Shown one piece after another: positions 36,524-45,273 of a DNA stretch of 64,000 nt. A model generated the notes under the pieces. The model had not been told where the DNA came from and searched no databases. It saw nothing but the letters and a program-made list of their open reading frames with translations. Positions within the stretch are counted from its first letter, which is position 1. Each line of letters starts with the position of its first letter. Source of the DNA: Acidobacteriota bacterium (GTDB lineage Bacteria; Acidobacteriota; Vicinamibacteria; Vicinamibacterales; UBA8438); NCBI GenBank assembly GCA_009838525.1, contig VXRJ01000018.1, positions 645,087 through 709,086 of the forward strand. Reading direction: 5' to 3'. Made by a program: the position numbers and the translations under genes.

Positions 36524-38017
36524 ATGCCGACCCAGACCAGCACCACCGGCTCCGACTTCTTCACTTCCCGCTGGGGTGTCATCGTCGCCGGTATCGGCAT
36601 GGCGGTCGGTGCGGGCAACCTCTGGCGCTTTCCCCGTATCGCGGCGGAGAATGGCGGCGGCGCGTTCCTGATTCCCTGGCTCATCTTCCTCTTCGCGTGG
36701 TCGATTCCGCTCCTGATCGCCGAATTCGGCCTTGGACGCGGCGCGCGGCGCGGACCAATCGGAGCGTTCGCCGCCCTGGTAGGTCGCCATACCGCCTGGA
36801 TGGGCGGTTTCGTCGTCGTCACCACCGTGATGATCATGTTCTACTACTCGGTCGTCACCGGGTGGGCGCTCAAGTACTTCACGGCGTCACTTGCCGGCGA
36901 CCTTGCCTCCGGCGCCGACCCCGGAGCCTACTGGGAGACCTACAGCAACTCCATCTGGCAACCGATCCTGTTCCACGTCGCCGCCATTGCCGCCGCCGGC
37001 ACCGTCGTGGCGCGTGGCGTTACGCGCGGTATCGAGCGCGCAAACCGGATTCTGATTCCGACGCTCTTTGTCCTGCTGTTGCTCGCGGTGACACGCGCGG
37101 TAACGCTGCCGGGAGCGGAGGAGGGGTTGCGCTATCTCTTCGTTCCGGATCTGGCCCGCCTCGCCGACTATCGCACATGGCTCGAGGCGCTGACGCAGTC
37201 CGCCTGGTCGACCGGGGCCGGTTGGGGACTGCTGCTCAGCTACGCCGTCTACGTTCGGTGCGACGACGACGTGGTAACAAACGCCGTATCGATCGGCCTG
37301 GGTAACAACCTGGCGTCGATCCTCGCGGCCATGGCGATTCTGCCGGCGGTCTTCGCCATCCTGCCGACCGCCGAAGCACTCGATGCGATGGCGGCTGGAA
37401 ACACCGGACTGTCGTTTATCTGGATCCCGCAGGTATTCGCACTAATGCCGGCCGGGGAGGTCTTCCTGCCGCTTTTCTTTCTCACGCTTTTCTTCGCGGC
37501 GCTCTCCTCCTTGATCGCGATGGTCGAACTGGCGGTTCGCGTGCTGCTGGATGGCGGACTGCCGCGCAAGCGGGCCGTCAGCCTGGTAGTAGCGGCCGCC
37601 GCCGTCTGCGGGATGCCTTCGGCGGCAAGCCTGCAGGTATTCGACAATCAGGACTGGGTCTGGGGACTTGCGCTGATGGTTAGCGGGGTGTTCATTGCGG
37701 TCGCCGTAATCCGCTATGGAGCGGAGCGGTTTCGCACGGACCTGGTCAACACGAACAGCACGGGCCGCCGCGCCGGCTCACTCTGGAGCTGGGTGCTGAC
37801 CTGGCTCGTGCCCATCGAGTTCGTGGTGATGTTTGCCTGGTGGATGTACCAGTCGGCGACCGTGTACGACCCGGAGGGGTGGTGGCACCCGATCCGCGTC
37901 CTCAGCATCGGCACCTGCGTCGCGCAATGGGGGATTGCGCTGACCATTCTCTGGCTCGGCAACCGCAGTCTGGCCGAACGTAGCCTTGCCGCGCCCCATC
38001 GGGGCGAAGCGGTATAA
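36524..38017 (+). CDS. Neurotransmitter:sodium symporter (NSS) family transporter
   Basis: This is a 497-residue LeuT-fold sodium-coupled transporter with about 12 helices. TM1 has SRWGVIVAGIGMAVGAGNLW-RFPRIAAENGGGAFLIPW, with the unwound sodium/substrate region, and LIAEFGLGRGARRGPIG follows. The ATG at 36524 is just before the conserved start. Substrates of bacterial members are amino acids, and the actual one is unknown. The stop TAA lies inside the TATAAT that precedes the next gene. A TACACT at 36478-36483 could be its own -10. Confidence 0.93.
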   Translation: MPTQTSTTGSDFFTSRWGVIVAGIGMAVGAGNLWRFPRIAAENGGGAFLIPWLIFLFAWSIPLLIAEFGLGRGARRGPIGAFAALVGRHTAWMGGFVVVTTVMIMFYYSVVTGWALKYFTASLAGDLASGADPGAYWETYSNSIWQPILFHVAAIAAAGTVVARGVTRGIERANRILIPTLFVLLLLAVTRAVTLPGAEEGLRYLFVPDLARLADYRTWLEALTQSAWSTGAGWGLLLSYAVYVRCDDDVVTNAVSIGLGNNLASILAAMAILPAVFAILPTAEALDAMAAGNTGLSFIWIPQVFALMPAGEVFLPLFFLTLFFAALSSLIAMVELAVRVLLDGGLPRKRAVSLVVAAAAVCGMPSAASLQVFDNQDWVWGLALMVSGVFIAVAVIRYGAERFRTDLVNTNSTGRRAGSLWSWVLTWLVPIEFVVMFAWWMYQSATVYDPEGWWHPIRVLSIGTCVAQWGIALTILWLGNRSLAERSLAAPHRGEAV

Positions 38018-38018
38018 T
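38013..38018 (+). promoter_or_regulatory. -10 element TATAAT for the bacilliredoxin gene
   Basis: TATAAT includes the TAA stop codon of the symporter gene. The start of transcription would be near 38025, giving a 60-base leader with a good ribosome binding site AAGGAG before the GTG at 38085. No -35 match is seen at the proper spacing. Confidence 0.55.
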
Positions 38019-38084
38019 CGTGCTCGATCTTCGGCGCCATCCCAGGCGCTGGCGGGAATCGTAGAGTCACCAAGGAGCAAGAAC

Positions 38085-38522
38085 GTGTATCCAGAATTCT
38101 TCATCGCCCCGATGCGGGAGGAATTGACGCGGCTCGGGGTCAAGGAACTGCGAACGGCCGAGGCGGTCGATGAGGCAGTTGCCGGTACTTCGGGAACCTT
38201 GATGGTCGTCGTCAACTCCGTCTGTGGCTGTGCCGCCGGCAGGGCCCGTCCCGGAATTGCGCTCGCGCTGCAGCACGGGACTCGGCCGGATGTCGTCGCC
38301 AGCGTCTTCGCCGGAGCCGACCTCGAGGCGACCGAGCGGGCACGTGGCTATTTCGTCGGCTATCCTCCGTCTTCGCCTTCAGTCGCCCTGCTGCGCGGCG
38401 GCAAGCTGGTCTACATGATGGAGCGGCACCAGATCGAGAATCAGGAAGCGGACGCGATAGCCCGCGACCTGGCCGCCGCCTTCGACGAGCATTGCGCACC
38501 GGCCGGGGCTGCGGTCAGCTAG
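38085..38522 (+). CDS. Bacilliredoxin, BrxA/BrxB (YphP/YqiW) family
   Basis: This is a 145-residue thioredoxin-fold protein with the CGC active site at residues 47-49 (VVVNSVCGCAAGRARPG). The family removes bacillithiol or related thiols from proteins. Other conserved stretches are FAGADLEATERARGYF, PPSSPSVALLRGGKLVYMM and ERHQIE. The GTG start has AAGGAG eight bases upstream. The stop codon overlaps the stop of the convergent hemH. It may imply a bacillithiol-like thiol in this organism (inference). Confidence 0.92.
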   Translation: MYPEFFIAPMREELTRLGVKELRTAEAVDEAVAGTSGTLMVVVNSVCGCAAGRARPGIALALQHGTRPDVVASVFAGADLEATERARGYFVGYPPSSPSVALLRGGKLVYMMERHQIENQEADAIARDLAAAFDEHCAPAGAAVS

Positions 38523-39613
38523 CCGTCCGGCCATCGTCCTACGGTTTCTTCGGTTCCGAGCGGCGTCATGACCGGCTGTACCGACGCAGCGTGCTCGCGC
38601 CGGGCGGGTGGTGGCGGTTCGACTCGCGCCGGAGGATCGGGCGAGACAATCGGCAGCGGGCGCCCACCACGCGCCCATTCGTCGCGTGTCAGTTCCGCCA
38701 GCAGATCGAGGAATGCCGGATGGTCGTTTGCGGCGGACGCCCGTTGCATCGGAAGGTCCATCGCGCGGCAGAGGTCCGCCGCTTCCGTGTCGAGGTCATA
38801 GAGGACCTCCAGGTGATCGGCCACGAAGCCGATCGGCGCAATAACTACCGCGGCTAGACTACGGTTTCGTTCCACCCGCAGATAGTCGTAGACGTCCGGC
38901 TCCAGCCACGGATCCTGGGGACGTCCGCTCCGGCTCTGGTACGTGAGGGCCCAGTCGCAAGCGCCGGCGGCGTTGGCGACGAGACGCGCGGACTCCAGCA
39001 ATTCCGCCTCGTAACGGCATGCATCCGCCATCGATTGCGGAATGCTGTGGGCAGTGAAGACAACCCGGGCGTCCCGCTGCAATTCCGGCGGCAATCTGCG
39101 CCGCGCTTCGGCGACGCGTTCCGCGTTCGCCATGACATAGCCTGGATGCGCGTGCCAGTCGCCGGCATACGTGACCTCGATGTCGGGGCGGCCCGCGGAT
39201 CGGAGCGCCCGGCGTGCGTCGTCGACGTTCTGGCGGTACTGGCCGCAACTCGAATAGCTGTGCTGCGCCGCCATGATGATGCCGAGGGCGCGACGAACAC
39301 CGGCATCAGCCATTCCGGCAAGTGTCTCGTCGAGGAACGGATGCCAGTTGCGCATGCCTATCCATACCGGCAGATCGGGCGTGGCCGCGGCCAGACGCGC
39401 ACGTAGACCCTCCGCCTGCCGGCGGGTTATCGCAGTGATCGGTGATCTCCCGCCAAACTGCTCGTAGTGATGCGCCACCGCTTCGATCCGTTCCGCGGGT
39501 ATGCGGCGACCACGCAGCACGTTGCGGAGAAAGGGCCGGATCTCGTCCGGACCCTCCGGGCCGCCGAAGCTGATGAGCAGGACGGCGTCGAACGGGCCGC
39601 CGGTACGTGCCAT
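38519..39613 (-). CDS. hemH: Ferrochelatase / coproporphyrin ferrochelatase
   Basis: This is a 364-residue chelatase that inserts iron into a porphyrin. It shows AVLLISFGGPEGPDEIRPFL, the catalytic His in VVFTAHSIPQSM, LTYQSRSGRPQDPWLEPD, and the acidic loop PIGFVADHLEVLYDLDTEA. The AHSIP and GFVADHLEVLYD forms resemble coproporphyrin ferrochelatase (CpfC) of Gram-positives more than the FSFHGLP enteric type. A proline-rich tail of about 45 residues is extra. The ATG at 39613 lies exactly six bases after TATCAT, so the message is likely leaderless. Confidence 0.93.
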   Translation of the reverse strand: MARTGGPFDAVLLISFGGPEGPDEIRPFLRNVLRGRRIPAERIEAVAHHYEQFGGRSPITAITRRQAEGLRARLAAATPDLPVWIGMRNWHPFLDETLAGMADAGVRRALGIIMAAQHSYSSCGQYRQNVDDARRALRSAGRPDIEVTYAGDWHAHPGYVMANAERVAEARRRLPPELQRDARVVFTAHSIPQSMADACRYEAELLESARLVANAAGACDWALTYQSRSGRPQDPWLEPDVYDYLRVERNRSLAAVVIAPIGFVADHLEVLYDLDTEAADLCRAMDLPMQRASAANDHPAFLDLLAELTRDEWARGGRPLPIVSPDPPARVEPPPPARREHAASVQPVMTPLGTEETVGRWPDG

Positions 39614-39619
39614 CACCGA

Positions 39620-39625
39620 ATGATA
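39620..39625 (-). promoter_or_regulatory. -10 element TATCAT for hemH (leaderless geometry)
   Basis: On the minus strand TATCAT ends six bases before the ATG at 39613, which would be the first transcribed codon. No Shine-Dalgarno or -35 is seen. Confidence 0.6.
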
Positions 39626-39693
39626 GCGGGAGCACGTCAGACAGCCGCGAGCGGCGGCGTGATAGGATGGGCGCCTGCCGGGGGAGACGACTG

Positions 39694-40449
39694 ATGCCCA
39701 GATTTGCCGCCAGCGTGGCGATGATGTTCAACGAGTGGGATCTGCTCGACCGTTTCGAGCAGGCGGCACGCGTCGGGTTCGAGGGAGTGGAGATTCAGGC
39801 GCCCTACGGAGAATCTCCCCAGGACATCGCGGATCGGGTACAGCAGCACGACCTGGTCGCAACCCTGATGAACGTTCCAGTTGCGGCTGGCGCGATCCCC
39901 GGGCGCGAGCAGGAGTATCGTGACGGCCTGTCGCGTGCATTCGACTATGCGGAGGCGGCGGGCTGCGGTCAACTCCATTGCCTCGCCGGCCGGACCGATG
40001 ATGCGCGGGCGGAGGACACGTTCGTGGCCAACCTGGAGTGGGCCTCCGAACGGGCGCGCCCGCTCGGGATCCGGCTGCTGCTCGAACCCCTCAACACGCA
40101 GGACAATCCCGGCTACTTCCTGAGCGGGTCGGCGCAGGCCAGAGGCATCATCGAGCGGGTCGGCGCGGATAATGTCTTCCTGCAGTACGACTTCTACCAC
40201 ATGCAGATCATGGAGGGATACCTGGCCGAGACGGTCCGGGCAAACCTGGACATCATCAGCCACTTCCAGATCGGCGGCGTGCCGGGGCGGAATGAGCCGG
40301 ACGAGACCCAGGAAATCAACTACCCGTACCTGTTCGGGGTGATCGACGAGATCGGCTTCGAAGGGTGGGTCGGCTGCGAGTACCGCCCTGCGGGAGAGAC
40401 CATCGCGGGGCTGGAGTGGGCCCGACCGTACGGAATCAACCCGGGTTAG
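39694..40449 (+). CDS. hyi: Hydroxypyruvate isomerase-like sugar isomerase (Hyi/OtnI family)
   Basis: This is a 251-residue TIM-barrel protein of the xylose-isomerase-like superfamily. It has ASVAMMFNEWDLLDRFEQAA, GVEIQAPYGESPQDI, NVPVAAGAIPGREQEY, LLLEPLNTQDNPGYFL with the metal Glu, LQYDFYHMQIMEGYL and HFQIGGVPGRNEPD, all typical of Hyi. It probably interconverts hydroxypyruvate and tartronate semialdehyde or a related four-carbon sugar. GGGGGAG nine bases upstream sets the ATG. It is divergent from hemH, and a TAGGAT near 39663 may be its -10. Confidence 0.92.
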   Translation: MPRFAASVAMMFNEWDLLDRFEQAARVGFEGVEIQAPYGESPQDIADRVQQHDLVATLMNVPVAAGAIPGREQEYRDGLSRAFDYAEAAGCGQLHCLAGRTDDARAEDTFVANLEWASERARPLGIRLLLEPLNTQDNPGYFLSGSAQARGIIERVGADNVFLQYDFYHMQIMEGYLAETVRANLDIISHFQIGGVPGRNEPDETQEINYPYLFGVIDEIGFEGWVGCEYRPAGETIAGLEWARPYGINPG

Positions 40450-40471
40450 GTAGAATAGAAGACCCCTTGGT

Positions 40472-40549
<78 letters not shown>

Positions 40550-40563
40550 CCTCCACCTTCCGG

Positions 40564-42144
40564 CTACGGACCTTCGTTCGTCGTGACGTACTGCTGCGCT
40601 TCCGTGTAACCCGGGTCGCTGGAGTCCCCGATCCAGAAGTCGGCCAACGTCGCGTAGTACCCGCGGGCTGCCTCGCGGTCACCGGCGGCGGCGGCGGCGC
40701 GCCCGGCGCCTAGCAGCGATCGCATTCGATTCGGCATCCGGAGAAGAGAAGTCTCGAACTTCTCAAGCGCCTCCCCGGGACGGTCCAACTCGAGCAGGAT
40801 CTCGCCATACAACTCGTACGGGGGCTTTATGGGGCTCGCCGCGCCATTCGGAAGCCGGAGCGTCTCCACGATCTCAAGTGCCTCGTCCATCAGCGCGATC
40901 GCTTCATCTGCCTTCCCCTCGGCGGTGCGGACGGATGCCGCGACCTCGCGATAGGCGATACGATTCTGGGCGCTGTCCTCATCAGCCATCGTCTTGAGGG
41001 CAGCTTCCGCTTCCCGTGCGGCCGCGAGATTGCCGGTCCGCACGGCGCTCAACCCAGTCGCGAGCAGCTCATGCATTGACGAATCGTCCGTTACGGGCAA
41101 GACCCGCCACTCCTCGGTTTCCACGACATAGCGGGCGTTCACCAACGGCAACGTGTTAACCGCGCGCTGCTGGCCATCGCTGTCGGCGATCAGGTTCTCC
41201 AGTCGCTCGATCCAGACGCGGGCCTTCCCATAGTCGCCGCGCTGCAGGTCGCCGTACTGCCCCCAGTCGAGCGAATGGACCGCATCGCCCACGCTGTCGC
41301 CCGGCTGCCAGAGGGCGATCGCCGCCTCGTGGGCCGACTGGTTATGGTTTGAAACGAGATCCCACATGCCATGCTGAATGAAGATGTGCGTCGGCATGTG
41401 CCGGGCGTGCGAAACAGCAGGCGCGATCTCCGCGTACCGCCGTGCGGCAGCGAGCGCAAGCGGCGCATGAATCGGATCGTCGAATGAGTGGATCGTGTAG
41501 TGCGGCGCGCCCGGATGATCCGGGTTCTCGTTGAAGACGCGCATCGCAATCGTTCCCGCCCGCACCTCAAGGCGTAGCGACTGATCGCCCAGCGCGCGCG
41601 ATCCGGCCAGCATCGAGAGGGCATAGAAGGTGGCGACCTCGTGGTCGTCGGGGTACCGGTCGTAGAGTCGCTCCATCGCCTCCATGTAGCGGACCTGCCG
41701 TTCGGCGTAGGTTCCATCCTCCGACCAGAGCTCCTCGACCGCCTCGAGGAAGCCGCGCTCTCGGTCCGTCGGCGCCTTCGCGGCGCGCTCGGACCGGGTC
41801 GGAGCAAGGCGGCTCAGGACCGCGCGCGGGTTCTCCTCGTCGAGGCCGCGACCTGCCCCGAACAGGGGATGGTTGTAGCAGAGCGTCTCGCCCCAGTACG
41901 CGAGGGCAAAGTCGGGCTCAATCTCCTGCGCCGCCTGAAACTGCTCGATCGCCTGCTTCCAGCCAAAACTGTGCAGGATGGCAACGCCCCGCAGAAAGTG
42001 ATTCTGCGCCGCTTCCGAGCTGGCTGAAGTAGGAAAATCGAGCGAACCCACCTCCGTGAACTGCGCCGCGGCGGGAACCGCCGCGCCGAACGTCAGAAGA
42101 AGGGCAAGGAGAATGGCGGGAGTGCGGGCGCATGCTTGCATCAT
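40564..42144 (-). CDS. Secreted tetratricopeptide-like protein
   Basis: This is a 526-residue protein with a signal peptide (LLALLLTFGAAVPAAAQ, cleavage near residue 28) and helical TPR-like repeats. The first is HFLRGVAILHSFGWKQAIEQFQAAQEIEPDFALAYWG, broken here only by residue count. It also contains HARHMPTHIFIQHGMWDL and HYTIHSFDDPIHAPLAL, whose His residues suggest a metal site, as in a group of secreted TPR proteins in Acidobacteriota. No enzymatic function is assigned. The ATG has GGAGAG five bases upstream. Confidence 0.8.
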   Translation of the reverse strand: MMQACARTPAILLALLLTFGAAVPAAAQFTEVGSLDFPTSASSEAAQNHFLRGVAILHSFGWKQAIEQFQAAQEIEPDFALAYWGETLCYNHPLFGAGRGLDEENPRAVLSRLAPTRSERAAKAPTDRERGFLEAVEELWSEDGTYAERQVRYMEAMERLYDRYPDDHEVATFYALSMLAGSRALGDQSLRLEVRAGTIAMRVFNENPDHPGAPHYTIHSFDDPIHAPLALAAARRYAEIAPAVSHARHMPTHIFIQHGMWDLVSNHNQSAHEAAIALWQPGDSVGDAVHSLDWGQYGDLQRGDYGKARVWIERLENLIADSDGQQRAVNTLPLVNARYVVETEEWRVLPVTDDSSMHELLATGLSAVRTGNLAAAREAEAALKTMADEDSAQNRIAYREVAASVRTAEGKADEAIALMDEALEIVETLRLPNGAASPIKPPYELYGEILLELDRPGEALEKFETSLLRMPNRMRSLLGAGRAAAAAGDREAARGYYATLADFWIGDSSDPGYTEAQQYVTTNEGP

Positions 42145-42204
42145 GTTCTCTCCGTACAGACGTCAACTGAGGGTAACACAGGAAGTCCGCTTCCGACCGA
42201 TGGT

Positions 42205-42210
42205 TATAAT
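42205..42210 (+). promoter_or_regulatory. -10 element TATAAT for acylphosphatase-apt
   Basis: TATAAT is followed by a short leader of about 25 bases containing GGCGGACGAAG before the ATG at 42242. No -35 match is seen. It lies between the divergent TPR protein and acylphosphatase genes. Confidence 0.55.
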
Positions 42211-42241
42211 CCCGCAGGCAATCTGTGGCGGACGAAGTCCA

Positions 42242-42517
42242 ATGCACATAGCACGTCGTTTCCTGGTGAGTGGCCGCGTACAACGGGTCGGTTTCCGCGC
42301 GTTCGTCGCTAACGCCGCGCGCCGTGAGGGAATCCGCGGCTTCGTCCGAAACCTGGCCGACGGGCGCGTGGAAGCGGTGGGCGAAGGGGACCGGGAAGCC
42401 GTCGAACGCTTCGTCCGGGCTCTACACCAGGGCCCGCCCTTCTCGAAGGTGCTGGACGTGATCGTCGAAGAGCTGGCCCCGCTCAACCTGACCGGGGATT
42501 TCACCGTCCGCGTCTGA
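42242..42517 (+). CDS. Acylphosphatase
   Basis: This is a 91-residue enzyme hydrolysing acyl phosphates. It has the phosphate loop VSGRVQRVGFRAFVANAARR, whose Arg is catalytic, and the catalytic Asn in GFVRNLADGRVEAVGEG. The length is exactly that of the family. The start is chosen to give MHIARRFLVSGRVQ. It lies 54 bases before apt and probably shares its transcript. Confidence 0.95.
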   Translation: MHIARRFLVSGRVQRVGFRAFVANAARREGIRGFVRNLADGRVEAVGEGDREAVERFVRALHQGPPFSKVLDVIVEELAPLNLTGDFTVRV

Positions 42518-42571
42518 TCGCACGAACCTTCACGCAGCTCGCGCAAGCACTCCACGGAAGAACGAGGTCAC

Positions 42572-43087
42572 ATGGAAGCACTGAAGCAATTGATCCGGGA
42601 AGTGCCCGACTTCCCGAAGCCGGGAATCCTCTTCTATGACATTACGACGCTCCTGATGGATCCCGACGGTCTGCGTCACGCGATTGACTGTGTGGTGAAA
42701 CCGTACCGTGACGCGCCAGTCGACAAGGTGATCGGCATCGAGAGCCGCGGATTCATCCTGGGCGCAGCAGTCGCGAATCACCTCGGCGTGGGCTTCGTGC
42801 CGGTCCGCAAGCCCGGCAAGTTGCCGTCGCGGTCGGTGCGGAGGGAATACGCGCTGGAATATGGCACCGACGCGCTCGAGATGCACGCGGACGCGGTGAG
42901 TTCCGGGGAGCGCATCCTGATCGTCGACGACCTCCTTGCGACCGGCGGCACCGCGCGGGCGGTCGCGGATCTGGTTGGCGAACTGGGCGCCACGGTCCAT
43001 GCACTGGCGTTTCTGATCGAACTGGACGCGCTGCATGGCCGCGACAGGCTCGACGGACACGAGATCTTCTCGGTCCTGCACTACTGA
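42572..43087 (+). CDS. apt: Adenine phosphoribosyltransferase
   Basis: This is a 171-residue purine-salvage enzyme making AMP from adenine and PRPP. It shows [20 protein letters not shown] at the N-terminus, [36 protein letters not shown] and the PRPP motif [23 protein letters not shown] element precedes the ATG. Its end overlaps any upstream start of the next gene. Confidence 0.97.
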   Translation: MEALKQLIREVPDFPKPGILFYDITTLLMDPDGLRHAIDCVVKPYRDAPVDKVIGIESRGFILGAAVANHLGVGFVPVRKPGKLPSRSVRREYALEYGTDALEMHADAVSSGERILIVDDLLATGGTARAVADLVGELGATVHALAFLIELDALHGRDRLDGHEIFSVLHY

Positions 43088-43109
43088 TCCCAACGCGGGT
43101 ACCGGAGCC

Positions 43110-43631
43110 TTGGATCTCACGCTGATCGTCGTCGCGGTAGTGCTCGCCGTGGCCGCGGCCGGCGTGGCCGAGCGCTACCGGCGAGAGAGGCGCCGCGACC
43201 ACCAGGAACGCATCGTTGCGCTGCTCCTCACCACCTTCATGCCAGCCGTCGCGCGCGCCGACCCGCGCGAGTTGCTGGCGTGGCGAACTTCCGCGGACTC
43301 CGTCCGCGAGTTGTTTCCGGAGGCGGTGGCAACGATAGAAGCGCAAACCGGCGAACGATTTCCGTTCCCGCGTGCCGTGGTCGAAGACGCCCACGCACAG
43401 TGGACCGCCGATTGGCTGGCGTGGGAGCGGCAGCATGACACGGCATATCGCGAGCGGGCCGCGACGCTCGAGGCGGAACTTCAGGCGACGGGCGGTGATG
43501 ACGCCGCCGCGGCCGTGCGCGCAAAGATCGCCACGCTCGAGGACGAGAGGCTGCAGACGTATCAACGCCGTTACGAGGATTACGTCCGGGTGGGCAACGG
43601 CCTCATTGCCCTGACCGAGACGGCCGGCTGA
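43110..43631 (+). CDS. Membrane-anchored helical protein of unknown function
   Basis: This is a 173-residue protein if the TTG at 43110 is used. An ATG at 43035 inside apt would add 25 residues of low complexity. One N-terminal transmembrane helix (LTLIVVAVVLAVAAAGVAER) is followed by a very basic stretch (RYRRERRRDHQER) and a long charged helical region with likely coiled coil (YRERAATLEAELQATGGDDA, KIATLEDERLQTYQRRYE). No family is recognised. The start codon is uncertain. A tRNA gene follows. Confidence 0.6.
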   Translation: MDLTLIVVAVVLAVAAAGVAERYRRERRRDHQERIVALLLTTFMPAVARADPRELLAWRTSADSVRELFPEAVATIEAQTGERFPFPRAVVEDAHAQWTADWLAWERQHDTAYRERAATLEAELQATGGDDAAAAVRAKIATLEDERLQTYQRRYEDYVRVGNGLIALTETAG

Positions 43632-43665
43632 GGGCCGGAGCACCGTATACACTCATGGAGCGCGT

Positions 43666-43742
43666 GCGCGTGTAGCTCAGCTGGATAGAGCAGCCGCCTC
43701 CTAAGCGGCAGGCCCCCGGTTCGAATCCGGGCACGCGCGCCA
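43666..43742 (+). tRNA. tRNA-Arg (anticodon CCT)
   Basis: This is a 77-base cloverleaf. The acceptor GCGCGTG pairs with CACGCGC, the D-stem is GCTC/GAGC, and the anticodon stem GCCGC/GCGGC holds loop CTCCTAA with anticodon CCT reading AGG. The T-arm CCCGG/CCGGG has loop TTCGAAT, and the CCA end is encoded. A TATACA/TACACT near 43645-43652 is the likely -10. Confidence 0.96.
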
Positions 43743-43800
43743 CCCACCCGTGGGTCCGTTCCGGACACATGGGCTACGGAAACTACGGATTCGGAGTCGA

Positions 43801-45273
43801 TTACAGGTCCCGGTTGGCGTAGTGGTTCCAGCCGAACGCTTCCTTGACGGCCATCGACAGGTCGAAGCCGTGCTGTACCGCGTCGGGCACCGTCAGGTTG
43901 AAGTCGAAGGGGAAGATGGCGTGCCCTTCGAACTCCTCGTTCCACGACCCGACGATGTAGGTGGGGGCGGGCAACGCTGGCGTGCCGAGTTGCGCAAGCC
44001 AGTTGGTCTCGATGTACTCGTGCAGGTGGACATCGCGCAGCAGTTTCAGAAAGTCCGTGTAGGTTGCGCGGTTGATCTGCAGCGTCGGATAGCCAGGCTT
44101 GGCGAACCCGGGCGACAGGTTCGGAATCACCAGGATGCGCCGGCCGGTGAACGCATTGTTGATCGAGCCGATCGTTGCGTAGTTGGTCCGCAGGATCGTG
44201 AGGAGGTTCTCTATGTAGGCGCGGCTTACCGGCAGCGCGAGAGGCGTCTGCGTCGGCTTGAGCGCGGCGTGATGATAGACGTAAATCGCATCGAAATTCG
44301 TGGACCGCAGTTTCCGATCCTCCGTGACATCCCGCGTCGACGCCAGGTAGACCTCGTCACCCACGAGGTACGGGAAGGCGCCATATATGTCGCGGAACCG
44401 GTTCCGTAGCATTCGGATCGCGTCCCTGATGGCGGTGTAAGCAGCAGCGTTGGGGGGAATCGTCCCCCAGGTATGCGAGCCGAAGATGAAGATGACGGGG
44501 CGGCCGTCGAGTGTGAAGATGCGGACCGGTGTCTCGTCGCGCACCTCCACCAGGAAGCGGGCCATCTCCTCGAAATCGTCGCGCAGTCGTTCGATGACAC
44601 CCGCGGTACGGAAATCGAGACGCTCGAAGGGATCGCCCGAGTTCCTCAGGTTGGCAATCGTGTTCTCGTAGATCAAACAGGCGTAACGCGTGTTGGCATT
44701 CGGCGCCTGCAGGTACCCCTGCCGGTAGTTTTCCTGGTTCGAGTGGTTGTGGAGATCGCGCGCCGGAATCCAGCTCAACGCGTCGACCGTCACGCCAAAC
44801 TCGTTCTTCAGCTCGTTAAAGGTCGTCTCGACCACGGGATCCGCGGAGAGGTAGTTCCCGCCTCGGAAGCGTGTCGTCTGAAGGGCCACGGGCCGGATCG
44901 TGGACTTGTACCAACCGTAGTGCCAGGCAATCGTGATCGGCCGGGTTCGTGTCTGCAGGCCGGCGCCGTAACGCTGCACCGAGTGTTCGATGGAGTTGAC
45001 GGAGGTGGCATCCACCGTGCCTCGTCCGAAAACATCGGCCCGCGGATCGAAGCCGTGGGCAGGCTGCAGGCCGAAGCCGCGGTTCGTGAACAGCGCCGAT
45101 GCGGCCAGGTCCCGATCGGACGCACCGACCGCGCCGTCGCCGTCGACATCCGCGACCCAGGAGGGAAGCAGCACCGGCGTCTGTGCATTCGACTGACTTA
45201 CCCGCGCGGCGGCGGCCGCCACCGCTGCGCCCGCGGTCGCCATGAACCGCCGCCGGGGCGCGGTCCGCGTCAT
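43801..45273 (-). CDS. Tat-exported GH99/WbsX-like protein with N-terminal dockerin-like segment
   Basis: This is a 490-residue protein. The N-terminus TAPRRRFMATAGAAVAAAAA resembles a Tat signal (RRRFM). Two dockerin/EF-like halves follow: DVDGDGAVGASDRDL with a calcium-loop pattern, and RGTVDATSVNSIEHSV. The main domain has IAWHYGWYKSTI, FTLDGRPVIFIFGSH and a C-terminal YIVGSWNEEFEGHAIFPFDF, features of GH99-like (endo-mannosidase/WbsX) barrels. Export and carbohydrate binding or cleavage are inferred. ATG 45273 is preferred to one 15 bases upstream because GGGACGG lies eight bases before it. A dockerin outside a cellulosome is unusual. Confidence 0.8.
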   Translation of the reverse strand: MTRTAPRRRFMATAGAAVAAAAARVSQSNAQTPVLLPSWVADVDGDGAVGASDRDLAASALFTNRGFGLQPAHGFDPRADVFGRGTVDATSVNSIEHSVQRYGAGLQTRTRPITIAWHYGWYKSTIRPVALQTTRFRGGNYLSADPVVETTFNELKNEFGVTVDALSWIPARDLHNHSNQENYRQGYLQAPNANTRYACLIYENTIANLRNSGDPFERLDFRTAGVIERLRDDFEEMARFLVEVRDETPVRIFTLDGRPVIFIFGSHTWGTIPPNAAAYTAIRDAIRMLRNRFRDIYGAFPYLVGDEVYLASTRDVTEDRKLRSTNFDAIYVYHHAALKPTQTPLALPVSRAYIENLLTILRTNYATIGSINNAFTGRRILVIPNLSPGFAKPGYPTLQINRATYTDFLKLLRDVHLHEYIETNWLAQLGTPALPAPTYIVGSWNEEFEGHAIFPFDFNLTVPDAVQHGFDLSMAVKEAFGWNHYANRDL

